Assembly: GCF_000242915.1 (NCBI RefSeq)
Contig: NZ_AFRZ01000001.1
Span: 2,666,001 to 2,730,000, forward strand
Direction: 5' to 3'
Origin: Sulfurimonas gotlandica GD1
GTDB taxonomy: Bacteria; Campylobacterota; Campylobacteria; Campylobacterales; Sulfurimonadaceae
Length of the DNA: 64,000 nt
Every line of letters starts with the position of its first letter. Positions within the stretch are counted from its first letter, which is position 1. A program made the position numbers and the translations under genes. The notes under the pieces are model-generated. The model saw only the letters and a program-made list of their open reading frames with translations. It had not been told where the DNA came from and made no database searches. Shown piece by piece: positions 46,894 to 52,755 of this stretch.

Positions 46894-47448
46894 ATGAGTA
46901 AAACATTAATGAGATTTACGGGTGTTGGTGGACAAGGTGTTCTTCTTGCTGGAGAGATTTTTGCAGCTGCAAAAATTAAAACTGGTGGACATGGACTAAA
47001 AACTGCAACATATACATCACAAGTTCGTGGTGGACCAACTGTTGTTGATATTCAACTTGATGATGAAGAAATTTACTATCCATATGCAAATGATGGTGAA
47101 ATTGGTTTCATGCTTTCTGTTGCGGATGTAAGTTATAATTCTTTTAAGAATGGTGTTATGCCAGGTGGAACAATAGTTGTTGATCCAAACCTAGTTCATC
47201 CAACTGATGCAGATCGTAAAATGTGGAAGATTCATGAGATTCCAATTATTACTATCGCCAAAGAAGAGGTTGGTAATGTTATTACTCAATCTGTTGTAGC
47301 ATTAGCAATCGCTAATACAATGATGAATGCTATTGATAAAGATACCCTTATCGCAACAATGCTTTCAAAAGTACCTGCTAAAGTTCACGAAGTAAATAAA
47401 ACTGCTTATGAGCTTGGTGAAAAATACGCTAAAGAAGCTATGGCTTAA
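46894..47448 (+). CDS. oorC: 2-oxoglutarate:ferredoxin oxidoreductase, gamma subunit
   Basis: Gamma-domain subunit of the OFOR family, 184 residues. FTGVGGQGVLLAGEIFA at the start and TYTSQVRGGPTVVDIQL are typical. Last gene of oorDABC; GGAG ribosome binding site, and a strong terminator 12 bp after the stop closes the whole TCA cluster. Confidence 0.96.
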   Translation: MSKTLMRFTGVGGQGVLLAGEIFAAAKIKTGGHGLKTATYTSQVRGGPTVVDIQLDDEEIYYPYANDGEIGFMLSVADVSYNSFKNGVMPGGTIVVDPNLVHPTDADRKMWKIHEIPIITIAKEEVGNVITQSVVALAIANTMMNAIDKDTLIATMLSKVPAKVHEVNKTAYELGEKYAKEAMA

Positions 47449-47460
47449 TTAGCTATGTTA

Positions 47461-47491
47461 AAGGACAGCCTGTAATGGGCTGTCCTTTTTT
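47461..47491 (+). terminator. Strong terminator of oorDABC
   Basis: Perfect 10-bp stem AAGGACAGCC / GGCTGTCCTT around TGTAATG, running straight into TTTTTT. Classic intrinsic terminator. Confidence 0.9.
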
Positions 47492-47505
47492 AAACTCTTT
47501 ATGTA

Positions 47506-47522
47506 ATATTAATTAGTATTAA
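47506..47522 (+). repeat. 17-bp palindrome-like repeat, copy 2
   Basis: ATATTAATTAGTATTAA, the same 17 bases as at 24606. It overlaps the stop codon region of tetR on the minus strand. With copy 3 at 48643 it forms an inverted pair around tetR-rnpB. Confidence 0.5.
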
Positions 47523-48136
47523 ATTCTTACACTTTCCCAAAAAAACTCAACATGCTTTTCAAACTGAGTTGATATTGCAGTTGTGGAGTCATTATCAAAC
47601 CTCATAAGTGTTATCTGTAATCTCATATAGAATAGGGTGGATAAAAATTCATAAGACATCATCATAGGATCTTGTGATCGTATGAGTGAGTTTTGCATCA
47701 TTATAAAGAATGCCTCAGAGAGTATCTTTACATTCTTATCGTGAAATTCACTCATAAACTGCTCTCTAAGCTCTTTGTTTTGGAAAAGCTCTATCATGAG
47801 TAGTCTAAACATGTTTTCGTTGCTCTTATCAAACGTGAGAAGCTTATACTGCATCGTAAAGTTTTGCAAAAAAGCTTTACCTTTCATAGCAGATTCTTTT
47901 ATATCTGTATTTCCCTGAGAGAATGGCGAACTAAATATACCTTTTGCAACCTCTAGAAATATTTCCTCTTTATTCTTGTAGTGATTATAGATAGCACTCT
48001 CTCTAATACCTACTTCTTTTGCTATTTTTCTTACACTTGTACCTTTGTATCCAAGCTCAGAGAATAGGGCAGTTGATACTTTTAGTATCTTTTGTTTTGT
48101 ACCGGTTCTTTTATGTGGTGTCGTATTTTCGGGCAT
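47519..48136 (-). CDS. TetR-family transcriptional regulator
   Basis: 205 residues. The N-terminal helix-turn-helix (about 14-60) is clear: ILKVSTALFSELGYKGTSVRKIAKEVGIRESAIYNHYKNKEEIF. The C-terminal ligand-binding region is Met- and Phe-rich, suggesting a hydrophobic ligand, but its identity is unknown. AAAAGGTC precedes the ATG. The promoter region between this gene and RNase P RNA holds four 14-bp palindromes with exact 32-bp period, two flanking its own -10, so it very likely represses itself. It is separated from oorC by a terminator and so is not evidently a regulator of that operon. Confidence 0.9.
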   Translation of the reverse strand: MPENTTPHKRTGTKQKILKVSTALFSELGYKGTSVRKIAKEVGIRESAIYNHYKNKEEIFLEVAKGIFSSPFSQGNTDIKESAMKGKAFLQNFTMQYKLLTFDKSNENMFRLLMIELFQNKELREQFMSEFHDKNVKILSEAFFIMMQNSLIRSQDPMMMSYEFLSTLFYMRLQITLMRFDNDSTTAISTQFEKHVEFFWESVRI

Positions 48137-48156
48137 TATAGACCTTTTTTATTTAG

Positions 48157-48266
48157 TGAACAAACGTTAACTTTAAAAGAATTATATATGAACACTTGTT
48201 AATTTAAGCTTATTTTATTAAGAACATTTGTTCATTTATATTCAGACTGATATGAACAAGTGTTCT
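48157..48266. promoter_or_regulatory. Four-site TetR operator array, 32-bp period
   Basis: Palindromes TGAACAAACGTTAA (48157-48170), TGAACACTTGTTAA (48189-48202), AGAACATTTGTTCA (48221-48234) and TGAACAAGTGTTCT (48253-48266). All start exactly 32 bp apart, about three helical turns, so all face the same side of the DNA. The core is GAACA-NN-YGTTM; the two sites nearer rnpB are perfect GAACA/TGTTC dyads and the two nearer tetR are slightly degenerate. Sites 1 and 2 flank the likely tetR -10; site 4 is about 45 bp upstream of the rnpB start. The regulator is presumed to be the adjacent TetR protein. Confidence 0.85.
48181..48186 (-). promoter_or_regulatory. Probable -10 box of tetR
   Basis: TATAAT on the minus strand, lying between operators 1 and 2 and 45 bp before the tetR ATG. 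Bound repressor at either site would block it. Confidence 0.5.
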
Positions 48267-48294
48267 TGTGTTGATAAAACTGATTTAAAGGAAG

Positions 48295-48307
48295 TTTTTT
48301 GTACTAT
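48295..48307 (+). promoter_or_regulatory. Probable rnpB promoter (T-run plus -10)
   Basis: TTTTTTGTACTAT: a T-run and G before a TACTAT -10, the Campylobacter-type sigma-70 layout, a few bases before the 5' end of RNase P RNA. Confidence 0.5.
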
Positions 48308-48310
48308 TTC

Positions 48311-48636
48311 ACAGGTACAGCAGATAGTGACTTGGCTTATTTCAAGAGGAAAGTCCGGGCTGCTATAAGACAGTGTTCCATTTAACTAATGGCCGTAGTA
48401 ATGCGAGGGAAAGTGCAACAGAGAGTAGACTGCCGCAGCAATGCGGTAAAGGTGAAAGGGTGGAGTAAGAGCCCACCAGTCTTTATAGCAATATAGAGAG
48501 CTTGTAAACCCAACATGGCAGCAAGAAACAGATGGTCAGCGTCTTATAATGCTACTGTTTCGCTAGAGATACTATGTAAATAGTAAAGTAGATTAATGCT
48601 ATCAAAACAAAACCCGGCTTACGCTGTACCTATTTT
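48311..48636 (+). ncRNA. rnpB: RNase P RNA
   Basis: Catalytic RNA of RNase P, which trims tRNA 5' ends. The 5' and 3' ends pair (AGGTACAGC with GCTGTACCT, helix P1). Universal landmarks are GAGGAAAGTCCGGGC near the 5' end, the CR-II/III stretch AGAGTAGACTGCCGC and GGTGAAAGGGTGGAGTAAGAG, the ACAGAGAGTAGAC-type J region, and the 3' ACAAAACCCGGCTTA, which pairs to form P4. Bacterial type A by overall layout, about 326 nt. Boundaries are estimated from helix P1. No protein gene lies between it and the operators upstream. Confidence 0.95.
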
Positions 48637-48642
48637 ATAAAC

Positions 48643-48657
48643 AATACTAATTAATAT
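48643..48657 (-). repeat. Palindrome-like repeat, copy 3 (inverted)
   Basis: Reverse complement reads ATATTAATTAGTATT, 15 bases shared with 24606 and 47506. It starts just after rnpB and could lie in its 3' trailer or in the promoter of the next gene. Confidence 0.5.
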
Positions 48658-48744
48658 CAATACTCAACTAAAATGTGTAGAATTATTATTTCAAGAGAAT
48701 TTACATTATGTTAACCAATGAAACTTATTATTAGGAATATAAAA

Positions 48745-49527
48745 ATGTTATTTAAAAAACCAATTTTAATCCTCTCGTTACTACTTAGTGTTTCTACGCT
48801 TTATGCAAATGAATTTAGTTTTAGAAAATATGATCATGTTAAAGCGTTTTATAAAGCAAATTGTATAGAGGCTATAGAAGTAGCTAAAAAGCATAAACTG
48901 CCTCCTGCTGCCATATTAGCTATAGCAGGACTTGAATCTGGATATGGAAGAGGATATGTAGCTCAGATTACAGGAAATATTCTTAGTCTGGGTGCCTTTA
49001 AAGGAGATAAAGAACTTCCTAGATTGTATCTACCCTACTCTAAATCAAAACAGAGTGTTATATTTAACCCTAATGAAATAAAAAAACATGCCAAAGATGA
49101 TTTAACATGGAAAAAAAGACCAAAAAGCTTAAAAAGAGACTATAGACCTTCCCCATATGCTGGAACAACAAAGAATCTTGAACTTTTGACTTATGATAAA
49201 AGACTAAAGTATAGTGCACATAAGGCCTGCTTTAATGATTTTGCAACTAGATGGATAATAGACAGTTCAAAAGTAAAAGTTTTTAAGGAAGCTCGTATTT
49301 GGTTAGATGAGTTAGTTGAAAAGCATGGCATAGAGATACTATTTACTAAAGATGTAAATGTTAAGTTTATATCAAAGATTGGTGGGCACCCTCACTCTTT
49401 TAATTATAGAGAAACTTGGCCAAAAAAAGCTAAGCACATTATGAAAAAAGTTGGACTTGTTAAGCTCACAAATGATATTCAATTTAAAGCTATGAAGTTT
49501 GATAGCGCCTGGAGTAATAATATATGA
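48745..49527 (+). CDS. Glucosaminidase-domain (Bax-like) exported protein
   Basis: 260 residues from the ATG at 48745, which sits behind AGGAATATAAAA; an upstream in-frame ATG at 48718 adds nine residues. Signal peptide LILSLLLSVSTLYANE, then a glucosaminidase/Bax-like domain: KKHKLPPAAILAIAGLESGYGRGYVAQ with the catalytic Glu in LESGYG, and GNILSLGAFKGD. It probably hydrolyses peptidoglycan glycan strands in the periplasm. Its stop overlaps the next small gene by 4 bp. Confidence 0.8.
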   Translation: MLFKKPILILSLLLSVSTLYANEFSFRKYDHVKAFYKANCIEAIEVAKKHKLPPAAILAIAGLESGYGRGYVAQITGNILSLGAFKGDKELPRLYLPYSKSKQSVIFNPNEIKKHAKDDLTWKKRPKSLKRDYRPSPYAGTTKNLELLTYDKRLKYSAHKACFNDFATRWIIDSSKVKVFKEARIWLDELVEKHGIEILFTKDVNVKFISKIGGHPHSFNYRETWPKKAKHIMKKVGLVKLTNDIQFKAMKFDSAWSNNI

Positions 49528-49736
49528 ATTCAAGAAAACAACAATTAATAGAAGATATACAAAACCTTTTAAATTCATACGATAGTGAAAACACTACGTC
49601 TATAAATCCCGATCTATTAGAGTTTATGGATGACAATACATTGATTAATATTATAGATTCCTTGCTAAATCAAAAAGAAGAATCTAAAGAAACTGATATT
49701 GCATGGCTAGAACAATTTAAAAAATATGATATTTAG
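49524..49736 (+). CDS. Small acidic protein of unknown function (70 aa)
   Basis: 70 residues, start overlapping the end of the glucosaminidase gene (ATGA). Helical, acidic, Asn/Asp-rich (SYDSENTTSINPDLLEFMDDN), no signal peptide or membrane helix. I do not recognise it. The overlap and coherent composition argue that it is a real gene coupled to its neighbour. Confidence 0.55.
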   Translation: MNSRKQQLIEDIQNLLNSYDSENTTSINPDLLEFMDDNTLINIIDSLLNQKEESKETDIAWLEQFKKYDI

Positions 49737-49879
49737 TTAGCTGTTATAAGGTTAACAAAAAGAAATTTAATATTTTACAACAATTCATTAACCCCATAAA
49801 CCCCCCAAAAATACGAGCTTCTACTCTTTTTTTGTTTTTTTAAATTGTCACAGCACTTCATTTGTTACCGAAATATCTG

Positions 49880-49885
49880 TACAAT
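49880..49885 (+). promoter_or_regulatory. Probable -10 box of the REC-RHH regulator gene
   Basis: TACAAT after TATCTG, 31 bp before the gene start. The 180-bp region upstream has C-run and T-run stretches but no clear hairpin. Confidence 0.4.
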
Positions 49886-49916
49886 AGTGTTAATATTAAA
49901 CAAAAAAGGAATTAAT

Positions 49917-50462
49917 ATGGCAAATATTGATTTAGTTCAGTTAACTGGACAGACTAAAAAATTGACAGCAATGATAGTTGAAGATGAAAAGGTTACTAAT
50001 GAGCTTTTAAGCTCTACTTTTAAAAACTTTTTCTCTGATGTTTATTCTTGCTTCAATGGTGATGAAGCATTGAGCACATATAACAGAGTTAAGCCAGATG
50101 TTGTTTTCGTTGATATAGTTATGGCCGGTATGGATGGTATAGAATTATCTCGTAGAATTCGTGAAATCAACCCTACTCAAATTATTATTGTTATTTCAGC
50201 AAGTAATGATATTGAGAAGATATCTGAATCTATTGAAGTTGGTGTAAACAGCTTTATTCAAAAACCGATTGATACTAAAAAGATTATTGAGCTTTTAACA
50301 AGCGTAGTTGCAATGATTACTAAAAAAAGAAAGATTGAGACAAAGACATTCTCTATCTCTCTTCCTTTAGATCTTTATGATTTAGTAAATGATAATGCAA
50401 AAGCTGAAAGCATCTCTAAAAATGCTGTTATCATTAGAGCACTTAGAGGTTTCTACGAATAA
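49917..50462 (+). CDS. Response regulator with ribbon-helix-helix DNA-binding tail
   Basis: 181 residues from the ATG at 49917 (AAAAAAGGAATTAAT upstream); an upstream in-frame start would add 24 unlikely residues. REC domain at about 14-130: acidic pocket Glu22-Asp23, phospho-acceptor Asp66 in VFVDIVMAGMDG, Ser94, and Lys116 in IQKPID. After a basic linker (KKRKIE) the C-terminal 38 residues, FSISLPLDLYDLVNDNAK ... SKNAVIIRALRGFYE, have the strand-helix-helix pattern of Arc/CopG-type RHH domains. So phosphorylation would control an RHH DNA-binding dimer. No histidine kinase is next to it, so it is an orphan here. Confidence 0.8.
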   Translation: MANIDLVQLTGQTKKLTAMIVEDEKVTNELLSSTFKNFFSDVYSCFNGDEALSTYNRVKPDVVFVDIVMAGMDGIELSRRIREINPTQIIIVISASNDIEKISESIEVGVNSFIQKPIDTKKIIELLTSVVAMITKKRKIETKTFSISLPLDLYDLVNDNAKAESISKNAVIIRALRGFYE

Positions 50463-50519
50463 TTAACAAAAAATTTACTGAGTTTAGATAATTTAAGGAT
50501 CTATTAAGACATAGATCTA

Positions 50520-50525
50520 TATAAT
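50520..50525 (+). promoter_or_regulatory. Probable -10 box of tRNA-Glu
   Basis: TATAAT about 30 bp before the mature tRNA. A perfect 7-bp hairpin (GATCTAT / ATAGATC, 50498-50517) just upstream may end the preceding transcript. Confidence 0.45.
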
Positions 50526-50555
50526 TTCGGCTCAGTTAAACAAACTGACTTAAGT

Positions 50556-50630
50556 GGCCCCGTCGTCTAGCGGTTAGGATCCATGGTTTTCATCCATGTT
50601 ACAGGAGTTCAATTCTCCTCGGGGTCACCA
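50556..50630 (+). tRNA. tRNA-Glu (anticodon TTC)
   Basis: 75-nt cloverleaf with acceptor pairing GGCCCCG / CGGGGTC, discriminator A and encoded CCA. The anticodon stem CATGG/CCATG encloses TTTTCAT, giving TTC (reads GAA/GAG). The T-arm contains GAGTTCAATTCTC. In this phylum it also feeds the GluRS found downstream. Confidence 0.97.
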
Positions 50631-50643
50631 CTTACACTTTTTC

Positions 50644-52590
50644 TTAAACTTCTTCAACCCTATTTCTTCCATTTTCTTTAGCTAAGTAAAGAGCTCTATC
50701 TGAACGTACATACAGTGTGTTTGCTGTGTCGTTATTCATTATGTTTGCTATTCCGATGCTTACAGTGATCTTTATAGACTTCTCATCGATAATTAACGGA
50801 ACTGCCTCAATGCTTTTTCTAATGCGCTCTGAAATACTTTGTGGTGTATACGGCACTTTAGTCTCAATCAGAATAATTCCAAACTCTTCTCCTCCAAGAC
50901 GACTAAATATATTTTCTTTACGTACATTTGAGTTTATGATATTAACTACATGTTTAATGGCTTTATCCCCTATGTCGTGACCCCAAGTATCATTTATATT
51001 TTTGAACAGATCAATATCTATCATTAAAAGTGACATGTTTATATCATAACGCTGAGAGCGGCTTATCTCTCTATCTAGCATTTCAAAGAAGTATCTCCTA
51101 TTCCAGATGCCAGTCAGAGCATCTGTACGTGATATCTTTCTAAGCTCTTCCTCTACTGTTTTTCTTCTATTGATCTCTTTTTGTAACTTTGCAGTTCTCT
51201 CGTAAACTTTTTCTTCAAGCAGTTGTTGGTTAAACTTTACTTTTTCAACCATAATATTAAAAGTATCAAAGAGAGTTTTTAATAGATTCATATTTGAGTA
51301 TTGAACTTTCACATCGGTATAGCCATCACCAAAGTGTTTAGAGGCCTTATTGATTATATCCAGCGGTGCTATTAGATGTCTCATTGTTAAAATACCGCTA
51401 AATATAAATAATGTTGTAATAAAAATAGATAATATTAATAGAGTTTGATAAAAAATTGATCTCGTTTCGTCAACAATACTCTCTTTAGGTACGCAGGAAA
51501 CCAGTATCCACTCAGTTGCTGGAATCTGTGATACCATAAGCAACTTATCATGAAAAAAACCTATTGAACTGTTCCATAAAGCTGTATTTACATCTTTTAC
51601 TGGCTTTATCGTAGAAACAATTTCGTCTCCAAGTTCGTTTAGATACTCATGAGTTGACACCGTAATATCGTTTAGTCCATTTTCTTTTGCATTTTTAATT
51701 GTTCTATAGTAAAAATTACCTTTATATTCTTGTTTATTTTGTTTTTGAATCTCTTGCATCTGGTCCGGATTTGTAGATGATATAACCTTGCCTTGCTTAG
51801 ATATTAAAAAAGAGATACTTCCTTTATGCATAGTTGTTTCGTTCAAAATAGATTCTGCGACTTTATTAACAGTAATATCATGAGAGGCTACGCCTAAAAG
51901 CTTTTCGTTTTTATCATATATTGGGTATGAAGCGGTAATTAAAACCCCTGCTCCCGCTATATCATTGTATGGCTCTTCCCATCCTACGCTTTTTTGTGCA
52001 AAATTTGCTGCTTTGTAGAAGTGTTGCTGGGTCGGTTTATATATATCATTTGCATTTACATAAGGAACATAAGGGTATATAAGCATAAAATCATTGACTG
52101 TTGTTATGTAAACCCATGAAAAATGAAAAGAGTTATGTAGTGATTCAAGAGCCGGTGTAAGCTGATGGAAGATGTTGAGTTCTTTACCTATGGCTTCTTT
52201 ATCTTGGCTTAGGTTTGAAAGTATCATAGATGCATGGTCTGATTGAAATGTAAAATCCTTTTTATCTGTAAAATCATTAAAGAAAGTTATTTGCTCATTT
52301 TTTAAGTGTTTATGTTTGTATATTGGTTTGTTTTTAATGTGTTCATACTTTTTTTCGTAAAGCTTTCTATAGCTATCACCGAGTGCTTTAACACTGTTAG
52401 ATACATACTCTAGATGCGTGTTTACGCCTTTTGCGCTAAGTTTGTTAATAGCTAGAAGATTTTGATTTGCAGATTTTTCTTTTAGGTTTAGAAAAAGGTT
52501 GTGAGCATAGTATAGACTAAATGCAATACCGGAGAATAGAATGATATAATTTAATACAAAAATTGCTTTTATACTTTTATTATTTGACAC
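50644..52590 (-). CDS. Membrane diguanylate cyclase with Cache sensor
   Basis: 648 residues, GTG start behind AGGAAAGG. A first membrane helix (about 8-30), an extracytoplasmic double-Cache-like domain (about 35-375, with VYITTVNDFMLIYPYVP and LITASYPIYDKNEKLLGVASHDI), a second helix (about 380-403, TLLILSIFITTLFIFSGIL), a HAMP-like and coiled-coil segment, and a C-terminal GGDEF domain (about 480-648) with active-site GGEEF in FSRLGGEEFGIIL. The inhibitory I-site position reads RKEN rather than RxxD. It should make cyclic di-GMP in response to a small external ligand; a PNAG locus at the right edge is a plausible output. Confidence 0.9.
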   Translation of the reverse strand: MSNNKSIKAIFVLNYIILFSGIAFSLYYAHNLFLNLKEKSANQNLLAINKLSAKGVNTHLEYVSNSVKALGDSYRKLYEKKYEHIKNKPIYKHKHLKNEQITFFNDFTDKKDFTFQSDHASMILSNLSQDKEAIGKELNIFHQLTPALESLHNSFHFSWVYITTVNDFMLIYPYVPYVNANDIYKPTQQHFYKAANFAQKSVGWEEPYNDIAGAGVLITASYPIYDKNEKLLGVASHDITVNKVAESILNETTMHKGSISFLISKQGKVISSTNPDQMQEIQKQNKQEYKGNFYYRTIKNAKENGLNDITVSTHEYLNELGDEIVSTIKPVKDVNTALWNSSIGFFHDKLLMVSQIPATEWILVSCVPKESIVDETRSIFYQTLLILSIFITTLFIFSGILTMRHLIAPLDIINKASKHFGDGYTDVKVQYSNMNLLKTLFDTFNIMVEKVKFNQQLLEEKVYERTAKLQKEINRRKTVEEELRKISRTDALTGIWNRRYFFEMLDREISRSQRYDINMSLLMIDIDLFKNINDTWGHDIGDKAIKHVVNIINSNVRKENIFSRLGGEEFGIILIETKVPYTPQSISERIRKSIEAVPLIIDEKSIKITVSIGIANIMNNDTANTLYVRSDRALYLAKENGRNRVEEV

Positions 52591-52718
52591 TTTGAAGCCT
52601 TTCCTTTCGTTATGGTAATCGAATAAATATTAATTATAAATGAATTATTATTCGTAATTTGTGAGTATAACTATTGATTATGGCAAATAAGGTCATTTAG
52701 GGCGAAAAGGAGTTAGAT

Positions 52719-52743
52719 AAAGGCTAGTTGAACACTAGCCTTT
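52719..52743. terminator. Hairpin terminator downstream of glnS
   Basis: 10-bp stem AAAGGCTAGT / ACTAGCCTTT with loop TGAAC, 12 bp after the glnS stop (minus strand). The plus strand has the better T-run (TTTTT). Confidence 0.6.
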
Positions 52744-52755
52744 TTGGTTAGTTTA

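Noticed and set aside
48157-48266. Regular 32-bp repeats as a mini CRISPR array
   Set aside because: The repeated part is only 14 bp, palindromic and variable, the intervals are AT-rich promoter DNA, and no cas genes are near. An operator array fits better.
47506-48657. Inverted repeat copies around tetR-rnpB as ends of a mobile element
   Set aside because: RNase P RNA is a core gene, there is no transposase or target duplication, and a third copy lies 23 kb away.
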